Source: Polymorphum gilvum SL003B-26A1 (GTDB lineage: Bacteria; Pseudomonadota; Alphaproteobacteria; Rhizobiales; Stappiaceae). Taken from it: a stretch of 64,000 nucleotides of DNA. This document shows positions 34,996-43,030 of this stretch, piece by piece. The notes beneath the pieces were generated by a model that did not search any database, had not been told where the DNA came from, and saw only the letters and a program-made list of their open reading frames with translations. The stretch covers positions 4,355,001 through 4,419,000 of the forward strand of contig NC_015259.1 in the NCBI RefSeq assembly GCF_000192745.1. The letters run 5' to 3'. A program made the translations under genes and the position numbers. Position 1 is the stretch's first letter; each line of letters begins with the position of its first letter.

Positions 34996-35004
34996 CGCCC
35001 CTTA
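34996..35004. repeat. Right copy of the IS256 target-site duplication
   Basis: CGCCCCTTA here is identical to 33610-33618 on the other side of the IS256 element. Removing the element and one copy restores the original leader of catabolic cluster 1. Confidence 0.9.
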
Positions 35005-35028
35005 CCTGCATGCCAACCATTATAGCAA

Positions 35029-35070
35029 GCATGCATATGACCACGTAACACCTCGCTCGGCGCTCGTCAA
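35029..35070 (-). promoter_or_regulatory. Candidate cluster 1 promoter and GCATGC operator
   Basis: On the minus strand TTGACG (35070-35065), a 17-base spacer and TACGTG (35047-35042) form a -35/-10 pair, followed at once by TATGCATGCTTG (GCATGC at 35029-35034). The same layout, TTGACG-N17-hexamer-TATGCATGCTTG, stands before the cluster 2 ferredoxin. The IS256 element now lies between it and the gene at 33474. Confidence 0.6.
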
Positions 35071-35193
35071 GATCGATGAATTGGCTGCGCAGGGGAATCG
35101 CATTTGAACGCGCTTGACAATAGCTTTGGGGTTGCAGGCTTGTGACGAATCGATTCTAGCCGATGGCGGATCGGGCGACGGCTGGGGGATCGC

Positions 35194-36197
35194 ATGGAAG
35201 GCTTGGCGGCTTGTTTTGAGGACCTGGAAGACCCGCGCACCGGCAACGCCGGGCTTCACGATCTCACCGAGATCATGGTCATCGCGCTGTGCACCGTGTT
35301 GTGCGGCGGGCAATACGCCTCGGACATGGCGTTGTTCGCGCGCGAGAAGGAAGAGTTCCTGCGGCAATTCCTGAAGCTTGAGAACGGATTGCCGAGCCAC
35401 GACACGTTTTCCCGCGTGCTCCGCCTCCTCGACCCCGAGCAGTTCCGCGCCTGCTTTTTGAAGTTCATGGGACGGTTCTCGCAAGCCTGTGAAGGCGTGA
35501 TCGCCATTGACGGCAAGGTGCTGCGCCGCTCCTTCGACAAGGCCAGCGGCAAGTCGCCGCTGCATATGGTCTCGGCCTGGGGCTGCGAGCAGCGCCTCGT
35601 GCTGGCGCAGATCGCCACGGACGCCAAGTCGAACGAGATCACCGCCGTGCCGAAGCTGTTGGAGATGCTGACGCTGAAAGGGTCAATCGTGACCGTCGAC
35701 GCGCTCAATTGCCAGCGCGCCATCGCCCGGCAGATCGTCGATCAGGGTGGCGACTACGCCTTCGCGCTCAAGGGCAATCAGGGAACGCTCCACGAGGATG
35801 TCCGCCTTTATCTCGACGATCCGCTGGCGAAGGTCGAAACGAGCATCCCCACGGTCGACGCCGATCATGGCCGCATCGAAACCAGGGGCGTCGCCGTCTC
35901 GACCGATATCGACTGGCTGCAGGAGCGCCATCAATGGCCCGGCTTGAAGGCCATTGCCAAGGTCACGCGCACACGCGAGATCCCCGGATCAACGCCGGAG
36001 ACCGATAAACTCTCCACGGAAACAGCCTGTTATCTTCTCAGCGCGCCGCTGTCGCCCGAGCGTGTCGGCGAGGTCGTGCGCAGCCATTGGGGCGTGGAGA
36101 ACGCCTTGCACTGGCGCCTCGACGTGACGATGAACGAAGACGCCTCACGCAACCGCATGGACAACGGCCCCCATAACTTCGCCGTCCTCCGTCACAT
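35194..36197 (+). pseudogene. ISAs1-family transposase, C-terminus lost
   Basis: About 334 codons of an ISAs1 transposase remain, with DDE residues in VIAIDGKVLRRSFD, IVTVDALNCQ and HGRIETRGVAV and the family's HWGVENALHWRLDVTMNEDA. At NFAVLRHM the frame passes directly into an IS66 tnpC fragment, so roughly the last 40 residues of the usual length are missing. The fused frame continues to 36618 but is chimeric. DNA from 35071 to 35193 upstream is probably the left end of this element. Confidence 0.88.
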
Positions 36198-37000
36198 GGG
36201 TGCTCGAGGCGGCACAGGAAAAGGCCGAAGCAGCGATGCAGCGGGCGCGGGGGGAAACACCGCGCAAGCCGGCACGCAACCGCGGGCATCTCCCGCCGCA
36301 TCTGCCCCGGGTCGAGCGGGTGATCGAGCCTGCCAGCACCCTCTGTCCCTGCGGCTGCGGCGAGATGGCCAGGATCGGCGAGGACGTTTCCCAGCGGCTG
36401 GACGTGATCCCCGCGCAGTTCCGGGTGCTGGTCACGCGGCGGCCCAGATACGCCTGCCGCCGCTGCTCGCAAGCCGTGGCGCAGGCCGCACGCCCCCGAG
36501 CATGTCGTGCCCGGCGGGCTGCCCACGGAGCTGTTCATTGCCTGGATCATCGTCTCGAAGTTCGGGGACCACCTTCCGTTCTACCGCCAGGCCGAGATCT
36601 TCAAGCGCCAGGGGATAGACCTCGATCGCGGCACGCTCGGCAACTGGGTCGGTCGCGCCTGTTTCCACCTGATGCCGATCATCAATCACATGAAAGCCCA
36701 TCTGCGCGGAGCGGACCGCATCTTCGTCGATGAGACCCGTGCGCCGGTGCTGGACCCGGGCCGAAAGGCCACCAGGAGCGGCTTCTTCTGGGCCGTCGTG
36801 TCCGACGATCGCGGCCATGGCGGTGCCGATCCGCCCATCGTGCTGTTCCACTACGCCCCCGGCCGCGGCAAGGAACATCCGCTGAAGTTCCTCGCCGGAT
36901 ACCGCGGGCGCTTCCTGCAATGCGACGCCTACCAGTCCTGCAACGCGCTGACGGAAATCGAGCGTGACGGTGGCCCATGGCGGCTGGTCTGCTGCTGGAC
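36198..37000 (+). pseudogene. IS66-family tnpC fragment, frameshifted and truncated at both ends
   Basis: The segment matches the intact IS66 tnpC at 62.8-63.6 kb closely, from GVLEAAQEKAEAAM to GPW-LV-CWT. An extra C at 36486/36487 (GCAGGCCGCAC in place of GCAGGCGCAC) breaks the frame, which resumes at EHVVPGGLPTELFI. The N-terminal ~65 residues and the C-terminal DDE part are absent. Its left edge cuts the ISAs1 transposase and its right edge lies 78 bases from the HMG-CoA-lyase-like gene. Confidence 0.88.
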
Positions 37001-37077
37001 ACCCGACCTCGCGGGACCGCCCAGGCAGGGTGCGGATCCAGCGAATTACATTTTGCCGTTGCGCCCGTGTCACACAG

Positions 37078-37977
37078 TCAGCGGGGCGCGCCGGCGGCCG
37101 GCAGCAGGCAGCGGCTGCCGGCATTGGCCCCGGGCAGGGCAGCGGCACGGCGGGCTATCGGAAGCAATGCCTCGGCATCGACACCGGTCTGCACACCCAT
37201 GTCGTGAAAGAGCCGCACCACATCCTCGGTGGCAACATTGCCGCTGGCACCGGGGGCATAGGGACAGCCACCAAGGCCGCCAATGGCCGCATCGAATATC
37301 CGCACACCCGACGCATGTGCGGCAAGGACATTGTCGGCGCCCCGCCCGTAGGTGTCGTGCGCATGCATCGCCCAGGCTGCGACCTCGGGGCATCTTGCCA
37401 TGGATTGAGCAAACAGCTCGCCCACTTGGTCCGGCTCGCCCCGGCCGGTCGTGTCGCACAGACAGATCTCGGCTTCGGGCATGATCTCGAAAGCCCTCTC
37501 GAGAAACTCAAGCACGCGAGCCGCCGGAGTGCGCCCCTCGAACGGGCAGTCGAACGAGGTCGCAAGATTGAGCCGCATCCGCGTTCCGGCCGGAAGCCCG
37601 TCCACGAGCCGCGCGTAGTCGGCCAGCGATTCCTCGGGGCTTGCGCGGACATTCGAGCGATTGTGGCTTTCCGAAATCGAAAAGACGTAGGACAGGAACG
37701 TGGCCCCGGCTTCGAGCGCCTTAAGGCCGTAACGGGCGTTCGGCACCAGCACCTGGGCCAGGGTCTTCGCCTGCGCCAAGGTGTCCGCCAGCACCTCGGG
37801 CGCGTCGCAAAGCTGCGGGATGGCACGGGCGCTGACAAAGGACGTGACCTCCATCCGCTTCAGGCCGGCCGCCGCAAGATCGCGGATCATCGCGATCTTG
37901 GTCTGCGTGGGGATGAAGGGGCCGATATTCTGGAAGCCGTCGCGGGGGCCGACCTCGACGATCTGGACTGCGCTCAT
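37078..37977 (-). CDS. HMG-CoA lyase-like / DRE-TIM metallolyase
   Basis: This 299-residue TIM-barrel protein begins VQIVEVGPRDGFQN, the metal- and substrate-binding motif of HMG-CoA and citramalyl-CoA lyases, and has MHAHDTYG with the metal-ligand His pair and GGLGGCPYAPGASGN, which carries the mobile catalytic Cys. It would split a 3-hydroxy-3-methylacyl-CoA into an acyl-CoA and a ketoacid. Being coupled (ATGA) to a CaiB CoA-transferase suggests the pair activates and cleaves a C5-C6 acid such as citramalate; the actual substrate is unknown. It is the last gene of the TRAP operon. Confidence 0.85.
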   Translation of the reverse strand: MSAVQIVEVGPRDGFQNIGPFIPTQTKIAMIRDLAAAGLKRMEVTSFVSARAIPQLCDAPEVLADTLAQAKTLAQVLVPNARYGLKALEAGATFLSYVFSISESHNRSNVRASPEESLADYARLVDGLPAGTRMRLNLATSFDCPFEGRTPAARVLEFLERAFEIMPEAEICLCDTTGRGEPDQVGELFAQSMARCPEVAAWAMHAHDTYGRGADNVLAAHASGVRIFDAAIGGLGGCPYAPGASGNVATEDVVRLFHDMGVQTGVDAEALLPIARRAAALPGANAGSRCLLPAAGAPR

Positions 37978-39206
37978 CCGATTACTCCCTGGCTGTGCAG
38001 TCGGGCGATGTCGTCAGGGCCGTATCCGGCGATGTCCGTCAGCACCGCATCCGTGTCCGCGCCGACATCCTGACCTGTGTTGCGGATCGTCCCGGGGCTG
38101 TCGGGAAACATGGGGACGATCCCGGGATGCAGCAGCGGCCCGTGGCGCGGATCCTCGACCTCGCGCACCATGCCGCGGGCGCGGAACTGCGGATCCTCGG
38201 CGATCTCGGCGGCAGTATAGATCAGGGTCGAGGGGATGTCCGCCTCGGCGAGGATCGCTGCCAGCCTCCTGGCATCGTACTGGCGCGACCACTGGCTGAT
38301 CGCCTGGTCGATTTCATCGACATGCGCGATCCGCCCGCGATTGCTTTGCAGGTCGGCGCGCGCGCCCAGATCCTCGCGGCCGATCAGACGCATCAGCCGC
38401 TGAAACAGCAGATCCGAGTTGCCGGCGATGATGACCCAGCGGCCGTCCGAAGAAGGATAGGCGTTGGTCGGCGCGGCCGTCGTGATGCGCGAGCCGACAG
38501 GCTGGCGGACGATCCCCAGGGCCCCGTATTCCGTGACGACCCCCTCCATCAGCGACAGCACGGCTTCGGTCAGCGCGACATCGACGACGCAGAGCCGGTC
38601 GGCCGCATCGCCCTTCATCCCGCGACTGACGAGCCCCGCAAGAATGCCGATCGCCGCGTAGAGCCCGGCGACCGAATCGCCGATGCTGATGCCGACACGC
38701 GGCGGGGGCAGATCGGTCGTCCCCGGCGGATGATCGGTCAGGTACCGCAGCCCGCCGATGGCCTCGCCGATCACTCCGAAGGCGGCGCGGTCGCGCATCG
38801 GCCCGTCCTGACCGTAGCCCGAGACATGCGCCACGATCAGCCCGGGGCGAAGGCTTTCCAGCCGTTCCCGGCCCAGTCCGAGCCGCGCCAGCGCGCCGGG
38901 CCGGAGGTTTTCGATCAAGGCGTCCGAACGGGCGATCAGGCGGGCGGCGGCCTCGACGCCCTCGGGACGCTTCAGGTCGATGACGACCGAGCGCTTGTTG
39001 CGGCCATGGACGCTCCACCACAGCGAGGCGCCGTTGACCTTTTCACCCCAGCCACGGACCGGGTCGCCGCCGGGTGGTTCGATCTTGATGACCTCGGCAC
39101 CCAGATCCCCAAGGATCCGCGAGGCGAAAGGGGCGGCGATGAAATGTCCGATCTCGACGATGCGGATTCCGGCAAGCGGTGCAGGCGATGTGGTGGAATT
39201 TGCCAT
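37974..39206 (-). CDS. CaiB/BaiF family (type III) CoA-transferase
   Basis: At 410 residues with PLAGIRIVEIGHFIAAPFASRILGDLGAEVIKIEPP at the N-terminus, this is a standard type III CoA-transferase. The catalytic Asp would be in the conserved middle region following VEAAARLIARSDALIENLRPG. It moves CoA from a donor such as succinyl-CoA to a carboxylic acid. It ends four bases inside the HMG-CoA-lyase-like start. The ATG at 39206 is preceded by GGAGG; the longer open frame to 39407 overlaps the next gene. Substrate is not predictable from sequence alone. Confidence 0.9.
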   Translation of the reverse strand: MANSTTSPAPLAGIRIVEIGHFIAAPFASRILGDLGAEVIKIEPPGGDPVRGWGEKVNGASLWWSVHGRNKRSVVIDLKRPEGVEAAARLIARSDALIENLRPGALARLGLGRERLESLRPGLIVAHVSGYGQDGPMRDRAAFGVIGEAIGGLRYLTDHPPGTTDLPPPRVGISIGDSVAGLYAAIGILAGLVSRGMKGDAADRLCVVDVALTEAVLSLMEGVVTEYGALGIVRQPVGSRITTAAPTNAYPSSDGRWVIIAGNSDLLFQRLMRLIGREDLGARADLQSNRGRIAHVDEIDQAISQWSRQYDARRLAAILAEADIPSTLIYTAAEIAEDPQFRARGMVREVEDPRHGPLLHPGIVPMFPDSPGTIRNTGQDVGADTDAVLTDIAGYGPDDIARLHSQGVIG

Positions 39207-39261
39207 GTCCCCTCCTTGGACGAATGGGCGGGTCGGGCGCCACGACAGCGGCGCATCTGTT

Positions 39262-41616
39262 TCAGGCCGAGGCGGCGATAACGGGGCGGCCGGGATTGTG
39301 ACGCGCCACGGCAGCCAGGATCGCGTCGGCATCCAGTCCGAAATACCGGTAGAGATCGGCGATCCGTCCCGTCTGGCCGAATCGTTCGACCCCCAGGGCA
39401 GCCACACGGTGGCCGACCACGGATCCCAGCCAGGACAGGGTGGCCGGGTGGCCGTCGATCACCGTGACGATCAGGCAATGCGGGGGCAGCCCCTCCAGCA
39501 GGCGATCGGCGTGCGACCGGGCGCCGGGGATCCGGCGCGCGGCACACCAGCCGGCGTGCAGCCGGTCGGCCGAGGTCACGGCCAGAACGCCGATGTCGCG
39601 GCGCAGCCCGGCCAGTCGGCCCGCGGCCTCGATCGCCTCCGGCGCGACGACCCCCTGATAGGCGATCACCACCTCGGCGTTCGGCCCCGGCGGGCGCAGC
39701 CAGTAGGCGCCGTCGATCACACCCTGCGCGAAATCGGGATCGGACCGGCGCAATGCCTGCTGGATCGGCCGGGTCGAGAGGCGCAGATAGACCGATCCGC
39801 CGGCCGCATCGGTCAGGTGCGTCCGCGGATCCGGGCGGGCCTCGCCGTCCCGCTGGAGATGCGCCCAGCTCCAGTCGAGGATCAGCGACAATTCGTCGAG
39901 GAAGGCCGGCTCGAACGCGCAAAGCCCGTCCTGGGCCATGCCGATCAGGGGCGTGTTGATGGACTGATGGGCGCCACCCTCGGGCGCCAGGGTCACGCCG
40001 GACGGCGTCCCCGCCAAAAGGAACCGCGCATCCTGATAGCAGGCATAGTTGAGCGCATCCAGACCGCGCACGACGAAGGGATCATAGACCGTCCCGACGG
40101 GGATCAGCCGTTCGCCGAACAGGCTGTGGGACAGGCCCGCAGCCGCCAGCGCCAGCATCAGGTTCATCTCGGCGATGCCAAGCTCCAGGTGCTGGCCCGA
40201 GGGGCCGAAGGACCATTTCTGCGTGCTCGGCACCCGCTCGGCGCGGAAGGTGTCGTCGCGCAGCTCGCGCGCAAAGAGCCCCCGCTGGTTTACCCAGCCC
40301 CCGAGGTTGGTCGAAACCGTCACGTCCGGCGACATGGTCAGGACGCGGTCGGCAAACGCTCCGCCCTGCCGGGCGATCTCGTTCAGGATCTTGCCGAACC
40401 CGGCCTGCGTGGACTGAACCGTGTCGGACAGATCGATCCGCGGGGGGGGCGCAATCGCCGCGGCCCGGAACCGGCGCGGTCCGGCCCGGAAGAACGGGAC
40501 CGAGTCGAGGAACGCCTGGAGCGCAGCCGGATCCGGGACGGCGGCAAGCCGATCCCATTCGGCCCCGGGTGCCACGCCCATGGCCGCCTGGAACTGGGCC
40601 ATCTGGGCGGGGGTCATCAGCCCGGCGTGATTGTCCTTGTGGCCCGCCAGCGGCGTTCCCCAGCCCTTGATGGTATAGGCCAGAAAGACGGTGGGCCGGT
40701 CGTCGTCGGCGTCGTCGAACGCCTCGCACAGCGTGCGCAGGCAGTGGCCGCCAAGGTTTTCCATCAGGGCCGCAAGCTCGTCGTCCGAGCGCCGGCCGAT
40801 CAGATCGGCCGCGTCGTTGGCCGTTCCCAGGTCTGCCAGCAGCCTCTTGCGCCACGCCGGACCGCCCTGGAAGGTCAGCGCCGAGTAAAGCGCGTTGGGG
40901 CAGCCGTCTATCCAGCGCCGGAGCGCATCCCCGCCGGGCTCCGCGAAGGCCGCCTGCTGCAACGCGCCATACTTGATTCGCACCGCCCGCCAGCCGAAGG
41001 CCGAAAAGATCGCCTCGATGCGCTGGAAAAGCCCTTCGCGCACCACCCCGTCAAGGCTCTGCCGGTTGTAGTCGATGACCCACCAGACGTTGCGCAGGTC
41101 ATGTTTCCAGCCCTCTTGCAGGGCCTCGTAGATGTTGCCCTCGTCAAGCTCGGCGTCGCCGATCAGCGCCACCATGCGCCCCATCGGCGCATCGCGCCCA
41201 TGCCCCTGGAGATAGTCCTGCACGATGCTCGCAAAGACCGGCAGCGCCGCCCCGAGCCCCACCGAGCCCGTCGAGAAATCGACGTCATCGACATCCTTGG
41301 TGCGCGAGGGATAGCTCTGCACGCCCCCGAACCCTCGGAAGGCCACCAGCTTTTCGAGCGGGAGGTTCCCCATCAGGTACTGCATCGCGTGAAAGACAGG
41401 GCCGGCATGCGGCTTGACGGCCACCCGGTCCTCGGGCCGCAGCGCATGAAAGTAGAGCGCCGTCATGATCGCGGCCATCGAGGCGGACGAGGCCTGGTGC
41501 CCGCCGACCTTCACATCCGTGTCATCCTTGTCGCGCAGATGGTTGGCATTGTGGATCGTCCACGAGGAAAGCCACAGCAGCCGGCGGTGCACGGTCTGGA
41601 GATGCTCAAGTTGCAT
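39262..41616 (-). CDS. AceE/transketolase-like thiamine-diphosphate E1 (2-oxoacid dehydrogenase E1)
   Basis: This 784-residue protein resembles the homodimeric pyruvate dehydrogenase E1 (AceE), though shorter than the usual ~890. The ThDP/Mg motif is clear (GDAELDEGNIYEALQ...WWVIDYNRQ), and VGGHQASSASMAAIMTALYFHAL and GIAEMNLMLALAAAGLSHSLFGE are conserved AceE-type segments. No E2 or E3 gene is next to it, so it must borrow these subunits or act on another 2-oxoacid. Its place in an operon with ring-cleavage hydrolases suggests use of the pyruvate or oxoacid produced. Confidence 0.82.
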   Translation of the reverse strand: MQLEHLQTVHRRLLWLSSWTIHNANHLRDKDDTDVKVGGHQASSASMAAIMTALYFHALRPEDRVAVKPHAGPVFHAMQYLMGNLPLEKLVAFRGFGGVQSYPSRTKDVDDVDFSTGSVGLGAALPVFASIVQDYLQGHGRDAPMGRMVALIGDAELDEGNIYEALQEGWKHDLRNVWWVIDYNRQSLDGVVREGLFQRIEAIFSAFGWRAVRIKYGALQQAAFAEPGGDALRRWIDGCPNALYSALTFQGGPAWRKRLLADLGTANDAADLIGRRSDDELAALMENLGGHCLRTLCEAFDDADDDRPTVFLAYTIKGWGTPLAGHKDNHAGLMTPAQMAQFQAAMGVAPGAEWDRLAAVPDPAALQAFLDSVPFFRAGPRRFRAAAIAPPPRIDLSDTVQSTQAGFGKILNEIARQGGAFADRVLTMSPDVTVSTNLGGWVNQRGLFARELRDDTFRAERVPSTQKWSFGPSGQHLELGIAEMNLMLALAAAGLSHSLFGERLIPVGTVYDPFVVRGLDALNYACYQDARFLLAGTPSGVTLAPEGGAHQSINTPLIGMAQDGLCAFEPAFLDELSLILDWSWAHLQRDGEARPDPRTHLTDAAGGSVYLRLSTRPIQQALRRSDPDFAQGVIDGAYWLRPPGPNAEVVIAYQGVVAPEAIEAAGRLAGLRRDIGVLAVTSADRLHAGWCAARRIPGARSHADRLLEGLPPHCLIVTVIDGHPATLSWLGSVVGHRVAALGVERFGQTGRIADLYRYFGLDADAILAAVARHNPGRPVIAASA

Positions 41617-41637
41617 GGGCGGGGGCTCCTTGACGCC

Positions 41638-42309
41638 TCAGGCCGGGACAGCGTCGGGTTGAAGGGGTGGGGCAGCATCGCGGAAGGCTGCGAGATCATC
41701 CAGAGCAGCGAAGATCCGCGCGATGGTCGGCCAGGCCGCGCTGTCCACATCGAAGCGGCGATTGTTCCAGATCTGGGCATAGAGGCAGCAATCAGCCATG
41801 CCGGGCGTGTCGCCGTGGCAGAAGCGTCCGGTCCGCTCATCGCTGGCCAGCATGATCTCGAGCGGGTCGAAGGTCGTGCGCACCCAGTGCGTGAACCATT
41901 CCTTCTGGGCCGCTTCGTCGGCGCCGAACTGTTCGGCCAGACGTGCGAGCACGCGAAGGTTGTTGAGGGGATGGATCTCGCAGCCGATCATGAACGAGAT
42001 CGCGCGCACCCGCGCCCGCCCGTCGGGATCACGCGGCAGCAGGGCAGGGCCCGGCTGGGTTTCGTCCAGCCATTCGATGATCGCCAGTGACTGGACCAGC
42101 GGCGGGCCGTCCTTGCGCTCGAGCACCGGGACCAGACCGGCGGGATTGAGCGACAGGAACTCCGGCGTGCGGGTTTCGCCCTTGCGCAGTGCATAGCCCA
42201 GATACTCGTAGCTGATTCCCTTGAGGTTCAGCGCGGCCCGCAACCGGGTGGAGGTCGAGGACCGGAAGAAGTTGTGAAGACGGAAGGTCTCGGGCATCTG
42301 CGTGTTCAT
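41638..42309 (-). CDS. Zeta-class GST, maleylpyruvate/maleylacetoacetate isomerase-like
   Basis: The 223-residue protein has RLHNFFRSSTSTRLRAALNLKGI, matching the SSxSxR glutathione-site motif of zeta GSTs, and LVQSLAIIEWLDE in place of the Q/ES(L/M)AI(I/L)EYL motif. The C-terminal half is all-helical. In the gentisate pathway such enzymes isomerise maleylpyruvate to fumarylpyruvate with glutathione. It is followed by an E1-like gene and coupled (ATGA) to the FAH-family hydrolase that would act next. Confidence 0.85.
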   Translation of the reverse strand: MNTQMPETFRLHNFFRSSTSTRLRAALNLKGISYEYLGYALRKGETRTPEFLSLNPAGLVPVLERKDGPPLVQSLAIIEWLDETQPGPALLPRDPDGRARVRAISFMIGCEIHPLNNLRVLARLAEQFGADEAAQKEWFTHWVRTTFDPLEIMLASDERTGRFCHGDTPGMADCCLYAQIWNNRRFDVDSAAWPTIARIFAALDDLAAFRDAAPPLQPDAVPA

Positions 42310-43001
42310 GCGCGCGGTCCGATCGTCGTCGTGATGTCGCCCAGCCCCTCGATCGTGACGCGGCAGACGTCGCCGGGCACGAGAGGCCCGACGCCGGCCG
42401 GCGTGCCGGTCATGACCAGGTCGCCCGGCCGGATCTCCATGGACTGCGACAGGATCGACACGATCTCGGGGACCGACCAGATCAGGTCGGCCAGGTCCGC
42501 GCTCTGCCTGACAGCGTCGTTGACGGTCAGCCTGATCGCGCCGGTGCTGAGGTGGCCTACGGCCGAGACCGGGTGGATCGGCCCGATCACCGCCGAGCGG
42601 TCGAACGCCTTGCCCCAGTCCCAGGGCCGCCCCGATTCGCGCGCGGCGAGCTGAAGGTCGCGCCGCGTCAGGTCGTTTCCGATGGCGTATCCCCAGACAT
42701 GGTCGAGTGCCTGCTCGGGCGAGATATCCGAACCGGCGCGGCCGATCGCGACGACAAGCTCGGCCTCGTAATGGAAATTCTCCGTCAGCGGCGGGTAGGG
42801 GATGGTCTGGCGGTCCTCGACCACCGCATCGGCGGGCTTGGTGAAGAAGAAGGGCGGGTCGCGATCCGGATCCTTGCCCATTTCGCGCGCGTGCTCGGCA
42901 TAGTTGCGTCCGACGCAAAAGATGCGCCGCACGGGAAAGCGCGTGTCGCTGCCGGCGACAGGCAGGCTGGGAACGGGCGGCGGCGGGAAGCAGTAGTTCA
43001 T
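42306..43001 (-). CDS. Fumarylpyruvate hydrolase-like (FAH family)
   Basis: At 231 residues it is the length of NagK-type fumarylpyruvate hydrolases. IFCVGRNYAEHAREMG, PFFFTKPADAV, NFHYEAELVVAIG (metal-binding Glu pair) and LVMTGTPAGVGPL are the FAH-family signature blocks. It would split fumarylpyruvate to fumarate and pyruvate. The ATG at 43001 has AAGG upstream; the stop is coupled to the isomerase start. Together with the isomerase it supplies the lower gentisate pathway for the cupin dioxygenase of cluster 2. Confidence 0.9.
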   Translation of the reverse strand: MNYCFPPPPVPSLPVAGSDTRFPVRRIFCVGRNYAEHAREMGKDPDRDPPFFFTKPADAVVEDRQTIPYPPLTENFHYEAELVVAIGRAGSDISPEQALDHVWGYAIGNDLTRRDLQLAARESGRPWDWGKAFDRSAVIGPIHPVSAVGHLSTGAIRLTVNDAVRQSADLADLIWSVPEIVSILSQSMEIRPGDLVMTGTPAGVGPLVPGDVCRVTIEGLGDITTTIGPRA

Positions 43002-43030
43002 GGGGAAAGGCCTTTGCGCGGGGGTTCGTC

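Noticed and set aside
35020-35565. 181-codon minus-strand frame near the ISAs1 transposase
   Set aside because: It is antisense to the transposase N-terminus and covers the promoter of cluster 1; no domain visible.
38980-42090. 1036-codon open frame on the plus strand
   Set aside because: It lies opposite the CaiB, E1 and GST genes, is Arg/Gly/Asp-rich without any recognisable domain, and is an expected high-GC antisense shadow.
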